From NCBI GenBank assembly GCA_016490735.1, contig JAEMWC010000128.1:1092501-1156500 (forward strand): a stretch of 64,000 nucleotides of DNA. The letters are read 5' to 3'. This document shows positions 44,390 to 56,789 of this stretch, piece by piece; the first letter of the stretch is position 1; each line of letters opens with the position of its first letter. A program made the position numbers and the translations under genes. A model generated the notes under the pieces. That model made no database searches and was not told where the DNA came from. It saw nothing but the letters and a program-made list of their open reading frames with translations. The stretch comes from Pachyseris speciosa. Its lineage: Eukaryota > Cnidaria > Anthozoa > Scleractinia > Pachyseridae.

Positions 44390-45769
44390 CTACACACCAA
44401 GACCGAATGCAGATCCCTGGTCAGATGATTCAACAAAAAAGTTCAACTTCATAGTATTTGACACAGAGACAACATGTACGGGAAAGCTGGCTGAGCTACG
44501 TCAACTGTCTGCTGTGAGTGAAGATGGAAGAAAGGAATTAACCACTTTCCTTTGCCCAAAAAGTAACATCCGCTTTGGGGCCTCCCTTGTGAACTGTCAA
44601 GAACATTTAAAGGGGCAGTGTCACGCTATTGTACCATCACTTTAAAAAGCTTAAAACTGCCAATGCATCAATGGAAACCTTAAAATAACGGTCTAGTTTT
44701 GTTGCCAGAGACTAGTACTGCATTGACACCATAAACGTCTGTATTCCATGTAAGATGACGAGGATGGAAATGGATTGAAATTTGAAAAAACTTGCCAGTT
44801 TTTCCAAAATTTCAAGCTATGTATTGAAACATCACAAAAAAAAAATTATTATGGTTAGCTCTTCCTGCTAAAATTTCATTGGAATTCATCTTGCTGGTTC
44901 TGTAGGAGCATTTTTTGCACGATAACAGGTAAAAGGCAGTAATTTTGGCAGAATTGAACCAAAACAGCAAAAATACCGGTGACAGTGCTCCTTTAAGGTA
45001 CAAGAACATTATGTAAAGCCAATGGTCTGGTCCAAAGTGTAAGCACAGATAATGCACTTTGTGAGTTCCTACTTTACCTAAAGCAAGTAAAGGCTTCTGG
45101 AGATAACAATTCTGTAACTGCTCTTATTGGCCATAATTCTGCAGACTTCGATGTCCCTATTCTTCTACGAAACAGTGACATGAGATTAAAAAATAACCTT
45201 ACTGAAATGAACGTTTACTTTTCGGATAGTCAGCTTATGATGAAAAGTCTAATCAAAGACAAACACCAAGCACTTCAACTTGAGAATGATGGATTCTGCA
45301 AACCAACCAAGGGAGCCTCTACACCCACCTTTTCAACGAACAGTTCAACGCTCATGATGCTTTGGAGAATGTCAGAGCACTGAGAAGAATCATCTTTGAC
45401 TCCCATTTAAGCCTAAGCAAAAAAACCATCATTGAGAATTCCAGTTTCACTAGTGTTTCACAAGTGGTTGAAAACAGGCTCTACCTTGATCAACGCCATG
45501 AGCTTCTTCTCACATTTAGCAACAAATTGTTCAATGCAAGCGATGGCAATGGCCCGATTAAAAGATCCATGGCTCAGAACATCACTGGTAGTGGTCTCTT
45601 GTACGACGATCTCCGTAAACTCTACTCAACTTTTGGTGAAAGGGGAGTTATCGCCATTCTGTCCAATCTAACTTCCACGTCATCATCCAAGACACCGAGG
45701 GTCACATGTACAAAAAGAATAGTTGCCGCCATCGTCGCGCACTTCAATGAAAAGAGCCGCAAAGAATAA
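44390..45769 (+). pseudogene. DEDD-type exonuclease protein, interrupted
   Basis: A 3'-5' exonuclease of the DnaQ/RNase T fold. Exo I: NFIVFDTETTCTGKLAEL (44430-44490). Exo II: ALIGHNSADFDVPILL (45126-45170). Exo III: HDALENVRALRRI (about 45350). The C-terminal 100 residues (45400-45769) are helical with no domain known to me and end in a normal TAA. A 393-bp MITE sits between Exo I and Exo II, and frame changes occur near 45020 and 45340. Similar exonuclease domains occur in TREX-like and PML-like proteins and in some transposons; whether this is host or transposon derived cannot be told. Confidence 0.7.
44608..45000. mobile_element. 393-bp MITE in the exonuclease gene
   Basis: Ends TAAAGGGGCAGTGTCAC and (complement) GTGACAGTGCTCCTTTAAGGTA. 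It is flanked by a direct 10-bp repeat CAAGAACATT at 44598-44607 and 45001-45010. The interior is non-coding. Confidence 0.85.
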
Positions 45770-46730
45770 GAATAAAAAATAATATTCCATGTAAATTTTA
45801 CTTACAGTTGCAATTCAACATTCCACCATAAAATGTCTCACCATCTCCTGTTGTTTGTTGCAAAACACGTCACAATCAACGCAGTTGATATGACATGTAT
45901 TACGTTCCACAAGCAATTTAGTCAATTGCACGCTTTCCCTTTGTGTTAAAACAGTCGTTAATCAAGCCACACGTTGTGAAGGAATCCCGTAAAGTTAGCC
46001 GAAACGTTATACGAAACATCAAAAGGAACAATTTTGAACTAAATCTACCGTATGTACAGAGATCAACTTGGCATGTGGACTGCCAACAAAGCTACGGTAG
46101 GTGCCTGTGCATGTGCGCATAGTTAGTGGCAGTCAGCACAGCACATGAGCAAATGTCGATCTTTTAGAATCCAGATTTTGAAATGGACGAAAACATGCAT
46201 GGAAATTGCTCAACTCACGAAGGTTTTTGCAAGAAAGTGAGCCCCGTGACCCCCTTTTTTATTGTTTCAACACTTTTGTCTTGTAAAGAGGAAACGTCAC
46301 ACAAAATTCAAGAAAATTCTCAGAGAAATTTTACACTACTTATAAATTGCCTTTTCTCGTGTTTATAGAAAATGTTTGAAAACTTTTTGCAGTTTCCTTT
46401 TCAAATGGCAAAAGTAATCACATGAAAAAAATTGGGGGTCACCGAGTTAGTTTTCAAATTATAAGTGCCAGAAGTTTAAATGCAGCTCTGAATAACCATC
46501 ACGTACCGTTGCCATGGTAAAGGCTGATGACGTAATAATAGTTATTTTTGGTCAACAGCTAAATGTATAATTTAATCTTGCAAAAGCTTTCTTACGGCCT
46601 CGATTTGCGTTTGTGTTTTTTTCTTTCAAAGTTACTGTCGTGAAAAAGCTGAAAACTGGCACCAGCCTCCTTAAGTCATAAGGTATCTTGTACTTTCTTA
46701 CCTTAAACGTTGGCACATCAGCTGTGTCTC
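45770..46730. other. No recognisable gene
   Basis: Contains small open frames only. AT-rich spacer with no repeats that I can name. Confidence 0.35.
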
Positions 46731-47040
46731 TTAACTGTTCTATCTGATTTTGAAACCAAATTGGACAAATATGAGCTGTAAGATGATCTTGGTAACGATT
46801 TACAACGAGCTGTTCGAACCAAAACTGCGGCCTTGGATAGACCCACATGATCTTGCGCTTACGGCGAGGTATGTTTTTTTGGCGTTGGATTGCCAACATT
46901 ACAACATCCTGTCACATACTCTGCATCTGCCGAGACATTAATCGCATCCTCTGAACGAAACTCCTAATCTCTTTCGCAAAAATATAGCGAGAATCAGTAC
47001 TAGTGAACTCATTAAAAGCGCTTCCTCTTCCGCCATTTTT
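46731..47040 (-). pseudogene. HARBI1-like transposase first exon (fragment)
   Basis: Minus strand from ATGGCGGAAGAGG at about 47040. A stop breaks it after about 33 residues, and the reading resumes as RRKRKIMWVYPRPQFWFEQLV, the N-terminal string of cnidarian PIF/Harbinger transposases. It ends at a donor (AAG then GTAAGAAA) near 46700. The catalytic part is missing. A third Harbinger remnant of the window. Confidence 0.5.
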
Positions 47041-47044
47041 GAAA

Positions 47045-48134
47045 GTTACGCGGATTTATAATTTGAATCTTCCGAGTTATTAGTGGCTTAAAATTTCCCA
47101 GTAAAAACAGATGTCATGTTTAACTAGCTAATGTCGGTCTGTAAACAAACACCTAGGAAGAATGTTCAGCTAGTTAATCGGCCTAGTGAAAACACAGCCA
47201 TTAATTAATTTTATTTTGCCATTAAATATGCTAATTAAATCTCAAGTAATATTTTTTCCTTAGTTACAGTTCTGAATTTTAACAACAAAATTTAAGAACA
47301 ATTTAAGAACATCTTGAGGCTTATTTTTCACTAAATACCCGATAAATAAGAACCTGATCAGCCTGAGCTCCGAAATCATGTGTTCTTATATACAGGTGTT
47401 TACTGTATGTGACAAAATTTGAACAGAGAGACAAAGATTAGCTAGAATTAAATCGAAGAAGTAACTATTCCTTGAACAGTTATTCCGTTGAGAAACAGGC
47501 AACTTGGACTTCTACAACCTGCCAGAATTTGTCAGGGAGATTTAAGTTACTCTACCTGATCTGAAAGAGGAGCCTTTTATTTGCTCTTTGACCGATCTTG
47601 CCGTCAGTTCTGAGAAATAGAAAAGACCTGGCACTTGTAAGACATACGCCACAGCTTGAAGTCACAGTACTAGCATTTTTTCGAAATACGTTGTAGTTGA
47701 GCAATGAGTCAGCTTCGTATGATGCAATTTGTTTTGAAATTTTGTTGAAGTTTTAAGTCTATTTTTTTTTACCTAAACATTTTAATTATAGATTAACTTT
47801 GTGTTGGTTTACTTCTATTTCAGAAAACATGTCAAATTCCCTCTAGAGTAAATGCAATGGATGTTTTTAGTAGAGAAAATTCCAACAAAAATAAGAACAG
47901 TAGCATAAGAAACGTTACGGAAAGAGAAATTTGAAGGAGTCACAAACAAAGTTACGTAAAGGAATATGCAAGATTACTTTAAGGAAAACGCAGGGTTACT
48001 GGAAGGACTAAACGTTACTTGCCTGTTACAAAAAGGAACACACTAAGTTGCCAAAGGAACATGGGTTCCATTGGGTAACCTCACACGTTACAAAAGCGAA
48101 AAATGTTACAGAAAGGAGCTCCCACCGTTACGAT
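47045..48134. other. No gene; degenerate GTTAC repeats
   Basis: Nothing coding. From 47900 to 48130 GTTAC followed by AAAGGA-like words recurs irregularly about ten times at spacings of roughly 20-30 bp. Confidence 0.4.
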
Positions 48135-48660
48135 TGGGATCCATCCATTGATAATTTAATTGGCTCCTGCACCCCCAGCCTGTCTTAAAGACTCGCTGAT
48201 AATATTGATCTTTTGAATGTGCTCCCTAATCCTGACAAACATGATGAAAGGGACTCTGACTTTATGCTTATTTCTCCATGCTCAGAATACTAGGAAATTT
48301 CTAAATTAAATAAGTTACTCAATTCATCTTACAGCTCCAGGAATTGCCTTAGTATATTCTACTGCAATATTAGAAGTCTACCTATCATAGAAGATTGGTT
48401 ATACTCTTTAGAAAAAAAATGACATATTAGCCATCTCAGAAACAAAGCTGAACAGCAGATCCATTTTTTGTTACACTGACTCTGAAACAGCTGCTGGGGG
48501 TGCTGCTCTTTACATATCTAACAATCTAAAAGCAATACCCAGGACAGATATAACATTTACTATGCCTCTAGTTGAGAACTGTTGGTCGGAAATTATTGCT
48601 AGCACTAACAAACCAAATACTATACTAATACGCTACTTCTGTAATCCTCGAACACTACTC
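48135..48660 (+). pseudogene. CR1/L2-type retrotransposon, endonuclease fragment
   Basis: Translates as the N-terminal APE endonuclease leader of a CR1-like LINE: FYCNIRSLP, then in another frame DILAISETKLNS, then TDSETAAGGAALYISNNLKAI and VENCWSEIIAS. Several frame changes. The ISETKLN string carries the metal-binding Glu of this nuclease family. Confidence 0.75.
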
Positions 48661-48989
48661 TGACTGACTCGAACTCAATGCCCAGAGGAATATAGTTGCG
48701 CCTTCAGGCAAGAAATACAGCAGTTTCACCCTTTTCACAATGACACACTTAAATCGAGGTGAAGTTGTAATGTAACCACTCAAGACAAGCATTACAAGCG
48801 ATTTCACCATTGTGAAACCACTCAGTCATGACCTTTGGCGTACTCTTGTCAACCTACAGATATCGCGTTTTCAACCTATGCATCGGGGCAAATGAGCTGG
48901 ACAGCGAAAGCAAAGATCTATTGTGGTTATTTGTGGGCATAGAAGCCAAGGGATTACAAATTGTTCCAGTTTGGCAGGTCTATCTTTGG

Positions 48990-49276
48990 ATACGATCTGT
49001 GAATCCCTCTTATGAATCCCTTATCCTCAAGAGGCAAAAGGCCTTCAACACACACGGCCCCAAGTCAGTCCAATTCAAGTTCTTTAGGAATCTGGTTAAA
49101 AGGGAGAGGAAAGCTTGCTGAGACCGGTATTATGAATCGAAAGTGCAACAGCTGAAGGGCGTTGAGAATTTTTCTGATCTCTCCATACCAGAGCAAGCTA
49201 ACACCATCAACTCAGCCTTTCTTGAACTGTTGGATGCGTACAGATTACAAGAGCTGCTTGCGCATCTCCTCCTATT
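48990..49276 (+). pseudogene. Non-LTR retrotransposon linker fragment
   Basis: NPSYESLILKRQKAFNTHGP, FRNLVKRERKAC (TGA at 49119) and, in the next frame, YYESKVQQLKGV and ANTINSAFLELLDAYRL. These strings are the endonuclease-RT linker of animal LINEs. The Harbinger element at 49277 cuts it off. Confidence 0.65.
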
Positions 49277-49412
49277 AGGGACTTTAAGCAAGTCGCTACG
49301 GCAGCCGATACTACGGCTGTCATGGCTGCAGACGTCTGGGTTGAGTACGTTACCGTAGCCCGCCAAAATTTAACTTTAAGCAACACACAGTGCGAAGGAG
49401 TACGACAGCGCC

Positions 49413-50742
49413 ATGACTTCGTTCAAAGAAACAAGAGATTTTACTGTGCTCTGCTATGACCAGGGATTTATTGACGATGAAGAATTCATGACTTTGTACG
49501 ACCTCTACAAATCTCAAAACTTAGACCTACCGTATTCTTCGTATCCACCGTTTGACCTGGAGAACATGGATGATGATGAATGTTTAGCTGAATTCCGTTT
49601 AAGGAAGGGGGATATACCTGTACTTGCTGAAGCCCTTCAGATCCCGCACACAATCACGTGTAATCAGAGAAGCAGAGTCGACGGGACAGAAGCACTTTGC
49701 ATGCTTCTCAAACGGTGTGCTTACCCTTGTCGGTACAGCGATATGGTGCCACGCTTTGGTCGACCCGTTCCTGTCTTGAGCATGGTCACCAACGAAGTGC
49801 TCGATTACATTTACACCGCTCACAGCCACCGGATTCCCAGGATTCTGCAGGTATATGCGCAAGCAATTTCTGGAAGAGGCTCGCCATTACAAAACTGTTT
49901 TGGTTTTATTGACGGAACAGTTAGGCCAATTGCTAGGCCTGATAAAAACCAAAGAATTGTATACAACGGCCATAAAAGAGTGCATGCTATAAAATTTCAG
50001 TCCTTGGCTCTGCCAAATGGAATTATTGGAAACCTCTATGGTCCTGTTGGTAAGTAATTTTGTGATTGAACTTTTTGGGTGGGGCAGTCAGTAATAAAGT
50101 AGCCAATTATAGATTTTGACCAATTTGTTGTAAGAAGCAGACCACATACCCCACCCACATTTTTGGGGAATTACATCCCACCCCTTCCCTGTCCAAGCAT
50201 GTGGAGAGCAAGGTTGAAAAGGCCAAAGACTAACGACAAAGAAAAAAGATGGGGCCCCTGTCTCTGAAATATTTAAGAATAAACTAATATTACCTGTTAA
50301 TAATAAGACAATGATTGTTTTTGTTTTAGATGGAAGAAAACATGATGCGGGAATGCTTCGGGATTCTCAGCTTCTGCAAAGTCTGCAGATGTTTGGATTC
50401 AATCCCCATGGGCAGCCAATGTGCATTTACGGTGACCCTGCATTTCCTTTGAGGGTTCATCTCCAGGCACCATTTCGAAATGCAGTGCTGACACCCCAAA
50501 TGCAGGCCTACAATAAAGCAATGAGTGATGTCCGTACGTCAGTTGAGTGGTTGTTTGGGGATATAATAAATTACTTTAAAATCTTGGATTTCAAAAAAAA
50601 TCTGAAAATTGGGTTAAGCAGTGTGGGGAAAATGTATGTTGTCTGTGCCCTTCTAAGGAATGCCCTAACTTGCCTCTATGGCAACCAAACGTTGGAATAT
50701 TTTCAACTTGATCCCCTCAGTTTGCAAGATTACTTTGCATAA
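49413..50742 (+). CDS. HARBI1-like transposase
   Basis: DDE transposase of PIF/Harbinger elements. Exon 1 49413-50050 (donor GTAAGTAATT), exon 2 about 50329-50742 (acceptor TTTTAG before ATGGAAGAAAAC; GTT.GTTTTAGATGG). N-terminus: FVQRNKR-like in other copies, here MTSFKETRDFTVLCYDQG. Catalytic motifs: GFIDGTVRPIARP (first Asp), DGRKHDAGMLRDSQ, YGDPAFP (second Asp) and SVEWLFGDIIN (Glu). No internal stop. It cuts and pastes the element together with the Myb-like protein. Confidence 0.85.
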
Positions 50743-50744
50743 AA

Positions 50745-51466
50745 TCTAAGCATTTACTTCAATCAAGTCGAGATTTTCTCATGTCCAGTTTCAGAATTCT
50801 TCAAGTTCACACAACGTTGGTTCTGAGTAAATCGTGAACCATTCTTATAAACTCTATTGTAAATAATACATTTACATAAACACTGCAGATATACATGTAT
50901 ATATTGTAAAGAGGACCGACATGATGCCTGTAAGAGAACAATAAAAAAGAGACAATAAACTTCAGGTTAAGTCTGCAATGTCTCCTACATTCCAAACCAT
51001 GCTCCTTTCAACCCTGTCAATAATGATGATAACACTTTTTCAACATACATATTTCTGCATAGTTTTACAATCTTCAAAAAGCCAAACAGGCAGGTCATGA
51101 CAACAGTAATCAAGGCACCAAATTATTTCAATATGCTATAGTTTAAATTTGTTTTTATCTGGGATGGTTGGGAAAATTTTGGATAAAAGGATCAAATAAC
51201 ATGCACATGTAACAGCCAACTAACCCCAATAAATATCAATAGAACTTATTGAAAAATAGCTGACATTTTAATAAAAACAATTCTTTTGTATGTATTCAAA
51301 CTAGCCTTACTGGCCTCATTGAAGGTAAACTATTCTTTTGATTTTTGAACTCAGGAATGAGATCAGTAGGGCTGATTTGACTGCAAAAACAATTATTAAA
51401 ATGTCAGCCATTTTTGCATAGGGTCTATAAATATCAACAATAAAAGGGAAAACAAAATAATGTTCT
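50745..51466. other. Intergenic space between the Harbinger genes
   Basis: AT-rich 3' ends of both genes, with AATAAA at 50940 and elsewhere. No coding signal. Confidence 0.5.
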
Positions 51467-53036
51467 TTAAGATCCCTTTGGTAACAGCCTTTCCACAAGA
51501 GCCATCATTGCAGTCGTCTGCTGTTGTTGTTGCTGCATCATAGCCATCTGCATATTCTGTAAAGCCTCCAACATACTGTTCTGCTGTTTTGAAACCTGAG
51601 CCTGTCTGGCTGCCTCTTGTTGCTGTTCCTGTTTCCTCAAAGCAATTTCTTCTGCTCGAAACTTATTTTCTTTCTCTGCCTTTGCCTTCAAAAATCCCAC
51701 TGCATCATTTCCACTTCTTCTCCGTTTCTTTTGTTTCCCTTGATCACCCTCAGCTTCAGACCTTTTTCTTGTCTCACCACATCGTTCCAAAGTTTCTTTT
51801 CGCATTTCCACTGCAGTTTTTTTGTCAGCCTCCACCTTTTTTAGGGTTCCCTCGGAGTCTCTGGATTCTTCTGCTAACTTTTCCCGATCAATTATTTCAT
51901 CAATTAAAGTTTCAAGTTCAGTCATATCATCTACTGACATTCCACCACCCAATTCTTCCTCTTTCTTTTTCTCCATGTGCTTCTTTTGAAGACGCTCCAG
52001 TCTCTCTCGGACACCTCTTTGTGTAACTTTAAATTTCACCTCTTCATTTGCATTCAGGGCTTCTGCTATTTCAGTCCACTTTTTACCTTATTCAATACTC
52101 CCTTTCTTAAATTTGTATGGTTCTTGTAGCAGTACCTCACGACAAAAAAGTGTATCATGGGTTTCTGTCCAATCCATGGGCCTGAAAATGAAATCCCATA
52201 GTTTAATTTACACACAGTTTGGCACACAAAAACAGCCTAATTCAGATCCACATATTCCACAAGCATGATTACGGTATGTTTTTTTTTGGTTGTGGGGGAT
52301 TTTGTAGTTCATGGACAACTCAATGAACGAGTTTGGTCATCAGGTCCACAATTATTCAGATTATTAACATCAGCATTGAATACCCCGAAAAACAAAGGAT
52401 TAAAACTTGGATATTTTTGTAAGGACTGGAATAAAATATTTCACATACGATGTCTTCTAAATATAACACTTCGACATTATGGTGCACGTACACGAAATAA
52501 GCTTAATTACACAGCAGAATTTGGCCACAGAATTGACCGAAACAAGAAAAAAATTGATACTTTCCCCTACTTTTAAGTATGGACTGAGAACGGAGACAAT
52601 CCTTTCCCAGTAAGTTTGTCTGAAGCGAGTTGAACAAAATATTAAACGAAAATTTTCTTGTCTGTTCCTCGGTTTTACTCTAGCTAGAGAACGAAAGAAA
52701 AATACAGATAGTTCAGAGAAAGTGATCAATATGTGAAACTTCCCCGTTCAAAACAATTGTAACATACATGTAAAATCCACAACCGAACGTTGAATAAGAA
52801 TTCTACAACTCAAAATAGATGGCAACAACAAAGTCTGGTTTACCGCGCGACTGCCAGATTCGGATCTTATCACCTGTCATGAACAAGGCTGCCCTTTCAC
52901 GGCATTTCCCGCCTTCAGGCAATCAAATTTGTCTTCGATCAGGTCAGAAAATGATTAAAAGGAAGTTTTAGATCGCAAGCAAAAATAATTGAGTGTTTAC
53001 TTACCCATTTTTCTTGCTACTCGCCATTCCAAACCT
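51467..53036 (-). pseudogene. Myb/SANT-like Harbinger partner protein
   Basis: Minus strand. A short first exon begins ATGGCGAGTAGCAAG near 53027 (donor GTAAGTAAAC); the main exon runs from about 52182 (acceptor TTTTCAG) to 51467. The N-terminus has the Myb-like trihelix: DWTETHDTLFCREVLLQEPY, KKWTEIAEALNANE, VTQRGVRERLERL. After that come a charged helix and a Q/M-rich tail (MQMAMMQQQQQQ), ending RLLPKGS. A TAA at about 52087-52089 interrupts the Myb domain, so this copy is broken. It would direct transposase to the ends and nucleus. Confidence 0.8.
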
Positions 53037-53198
53037 CGCATACTAGCGACTACGCCAAACCTTGCCTTCAGACGTAGTAGGATTTCGTGCTACGGCTCCA
53101 TGTGAACAACTGACATGCGCAATGACTAATTTCTTGGCAAATTTACTTCCGGCAGCCGTAGTAGCGTCAGCCGTAGCGATTTTCTTAAAGTCCCTATT

Positions 53199-53534
53199 AT
53201 TGGACAGCAGCTACAAACCCAGCCTCGAATGCTAGAGGACGGCTTACTTTTGGGAGACAGTGGTTACCCATGTCGCCACTACCTCATGACACCATACCTG
53301 AACCCTTCCACTGCTCAACAGGAAGCCTTCAACAAAGCCCATACAAAGACCCACATGGCCTTTGAGCAAACATTTGGGTGGTGGAAGAGGAGATTCCGCC
53401 TTCTTCATTCCGAGATTCGCATGACACCAGAGAAAACATGCATTTTGATAGGGGCATGTGCAATCCTTCACAATGTTGCCATCCTCAGGAATAAGCCAAT
53501 GGTGCAGGCTTTGAAAACATTGAAGATCAACTAG
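53199..53534 (+). pseudogene. Second HARBI1-like transposase, C-terminal fragment
   Basis: Starts with [24 protein letters not shown] (second catalytic Asp), then [33 protein letters not shown] (catalytic Glu) and [12 protein letters not shown]. Ends in frame at TAG 53532. The N-terminal two thirds and the first Asp are missing. The fragment begins exactly at the right edge of the complete Harbinger. Confidence 0.85.
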
Positions 53535-53708
53535 AACTTACAGAATATTGTGGCCCTCAGGATGTCAATACTATTATTGTTTTGTTTTGCCCTCTCCTTA
53601 ATCCAATTCTTAGAAATTTGCTCAAGAGACCAATTTATTGAAAACAAAGTGAAAATAAAATGCCAAGATAGCTTCAAAGGGGGGTGAAAAAAAAACAAGC
53701 ATTGTTAA

Positions 53709-54126
53709 AGTGCCTATGAAATAAAACGTTCCTGTTCTAATAGGATAGCTTATCATTTCCTGATTCTTGACATATAGGTTTTAGGCAGTAAAACATTCAT
53801 AACGTGGAATAAGTCAAACCGAAATTTTTAAATTTGGCGCCAAAATGTGCCTCCATCTTGCGCGCGGCCAAATGATTGTATTACAAAGCTGTGACGTAGG
53901 AAATGCTTCAGAAGACACAAGTGTCGTGGCATTTCCTACGTCATCACCATTGTTCTGACGAAAGATTCATTCCCAGTCCACAGGACGTGATTTCGTGAAA
54001 TGTGAGGTTCTTTGGAGGGCAAAAAATTCGGCTTTAGTTGATTTTGTCAAATTTCTTTTGTCATTTCCTAATCATGACACACCAAGCTTCAAAAATTCGA
54101 AAAAAATGTTTTACTTCATGGGCACT
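53709..54126. mobile_element. 418-bp TTAA-flanked MITE
   Basis: Ends AGTGCCTATGAAATAAAAC and (complement) AGTGCCCATGAAGTAAAAC, flanked on both sides by TTAA (53705-53708, 54127-54130). The first nine bases equal those of the giant element (AGTGCCTAT). Non-coding. A non-autonomous Kolobok-like element is likely. Confidence 0.85.
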
Positions 54127-54130
54127 TTAA

Positions 54131-55480
54131 GTGTAAGTTAATTAGGTAGAAGCATAAAATGGCTATTGTGAAGAGAAACTTGTAATACAACACTCTCTGT
54201 GATCTGTTGTTTGCAAAGTGGGGAGAGATGTCCTTCTAAGTATGAAAAGTGGGGTTTTACAATAGTTTTGTTTTGTTCCCCTTATGACTTTAACAACATT
54301 GCATGAATGTGCTATATATTACTAAGAAACTTGTAAGGTTTCAAGGTGCACTAAATTATGTCATGGTGAAGTGACACCACAAAGCACCAGCAAATATCAA
54401 TGAAATGTTTAATACAGTAACATGGTCACATGACAAATGCATGTGCATAATAGATGACTGTTTTTCGTTGTGTGATGAACTGTAGGTCCAAATGTTTTAT
54501 ACAATGAAGCTGGTTCTAAATCAATTATTACATGAACGCTGAAAACTACAAAATGTGTCAACCAAATGTGACATGAATTTCATCTGGACATTGTCCATTG
54601 GTACAATGGTCCACTGGTACAAAGCCAAAGTTTTTAATCACACAACCTGATTTACTTTTCACTTGTTATTTTGTTTCAAAGAGAACATAAACACTCATCA
54701 GAAGTTATTCTTTTGTCAATGTGGAAAAAAGTACATAACCGAATGTTGCACAAGCACTACATATAGCTCTGTAAATATAAGATGGGCTGTCTCTAAAAAA
54801 CAAATAAAATACCATTTTGACTTGAACCATGCTCACAAAAGAATGATAAGTGACAAAACAAACTCTTCCCTTAGTTTGATTTTTGCGCACAAATAAAAAC
54901 TTAACACCAAAGAACCATTCTCGTCCCCAGAGCCACTCGTCTTAAAATGCCTTCAACTTTTCAATTTGGTCGGGAACAAGCACATTCGGTGGTGAAACTA
55001 GAAGAACACAACTGCTTTCAACCGTATAAAGATCTATGGTCCACCACGAATGAGAGAAGCTGCAATATCAGCGATTTTTGAAGCCCCATGAGCAAAATAC
55101 ACAGCCAGTCTCGTTTCTGTACAGCTACTGCATGCAAGGCAGGTTGTTGTTCCCTATTCCTATACTAAATTTTCGAATTTCAATGAAATTAGTGTCTTTC
55201 AAAGCTTCGCCAACCCAGCCATCATAAAAGCAAAAGCTCGACTGTCATTCCCTCACGGAGGATACATATCTGAGCATGAGAAAATACATTCTTGGCTATA
55301 TCACATGAGCTATTGGATGTCTGTGATTTACGGACATCCGGTGATTGCTGCTACCAGAGCCCTCCATTTCTATGGTCGGAAGGCTCTGGGGAGGAGAATG
55401 CCAAAGAACAAGCAAATGACATGCATAAACAGGGTTCACATTATGTGGTAGCAGCTAAACAATTTAACTAAATACACTCA
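54131..55480. other. No recognisable gene
   Basis: Probably the interior of the second Harbinger. Short open frames without domains. Confidence 0.35.
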
Positions 55481-56501
55481 TTAACTTGACCCTGCAAAAG
55501 CTGGACTTGCAGCTCTAACTTTCGTTGTTTCAAAATTAAGTTTGCTTTCTTGTTTGATAGACATTCGTACTGAAGTTCCAGCACCTTGTCCTGTGTGACT
55601 TTTCTTCCTTGGCTTCACGCCAACAACCTCCAAATCAGCTTCCTCATTGTTGGCTGCTACACGTTCACATACCCAGGCATTCTCATTGGGTGTTGCAGCT
55701 TCTGGACCTAAGAGCAATTATAGAATTACTCACATGTCTAATTTTACAAACTTTGTTTGTACATTTCTTTATATAAGAACTTCTAACTGCTCAACACATG
55801 CCACTCAGTTCATACACGTCCAATGTGCAAAACAAACGAGCAAAATTATTTTCTCAGAGAGCATGAAATCTTTCCGAGAGTATGTTCAGCCTAAAGTTTT
55901 AACACTTATCTGTTTCTTCGATCTGTCCACACTTGCCGTTCCACCACAACATGCAGCAGAGCTTGAGAACAAATCAAAATATTCGCAAGGAAGACGTAAT
56001 GAAAATGGCCAACAAATGGTGAGCAATCACATGACAACTTTCATAACAATACCATTGTTTACATACCTGCCTCAAACCCATTCAAACCACTGAAAGCCAG
56101 TGTGTCCTCAAAAACGTCAATAATTTTTTCGCTGGACAAAAATTGGGGGCTTTGGGGCAGGACTTCCTCCAGTTTTCTGTGTTCCCCCCCCCCCCCCCTT
56201 AGTGTAGAAAAATCTTTCTTGGCAGAACTATGCAAATTTCTCAATTTCTCCTTTACTTATGTAATCGTTTGGCCTACCATCCCACTGCATTTACAGACTC
56301 GCTTATTTCTTGCCAAATTTGATTTTCTTTTTGTTGGTTAGGTTATTTGTAAATTTTGACTAGATGACTGCACGGTGATTTTTAACCTTTTCCGTAATTA
56401 TGGAAATTTCATTCACGGAAAAATTTGGTTTTCTTTTTCTTCCTTTTGATTCACCGATAACTTCTCGATCATTTTCACTTTCCGCCATTTTTCTTTTCTA
56501 T
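55481..56501 (-). pseudogene. Myb/SANT-like (NAIF1-type) protein of the second Harbinger
   Basis: Minus strand. ATG near 56494 (MAESENDREVIGES), then the SANT-like domain KRKPNFSVNEISIITEKV. A stop and a frameshift follow near 56360-56310; the domain continues as KEKLRNLHSSAKKDF with a G-rich (poly-C on the plus strand) tract. The linker is KIIDVFEDTLAFSGLNGFEAG (to 56059). A further exon 55717-55481 ends in PAFAGSS. Convergent with the fragment at 53199, as in the intact element. Confidence 0.6.
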
Positions 56502-56789
56502 TCTTTTCACAGGAGCTCCTGCTTTTAATTTCTTCACTGACTGCAGCCGCTATATTTTCCCATGTTCAGCAGTGTACGTGAAAATAACCAGTCTGACCAG
56601 TTTGTTTTGACCTTAATCAGTGGATAGTTAATCAAGGGATACATCTGTTTTCAGGAACGACTTTTTATCCTCCAATTAGTTATCCTGAGGATAAGAATTT
56701 TAAGCGTGGATTAAGCGCTAATGGGGGGATAGTTTAATCGGCTTTCCAGGAACTAGGGCCAGGATGATAGACCACGAGAAGACACAAAT

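Larger units (their letters stand above)
49277..53195 (+). mobile_element. PIF/Harbinger DNA transposon, 3,919 bp
   Basis: Ends AGGGACTTTAAGCAAGTCGC and (complement) AGGGACTTTAAGAAAATCGC, both followed by ACTACGGCTG. The direct repeat ATT sits on each side (49274-49276, 53196-53198), a 3-bp duplication as expected for the superfamily. Encodes a transposase on the plus strand and a Myb-like partner protein on the minus strand, convergent. Confidence 0.88.

Noticed and set aside
51589..52026. 145-residue plus-strand protein
   Set aside because: Antisense shadow of the Myb-like partner gene, whose frame has real domain motifs.
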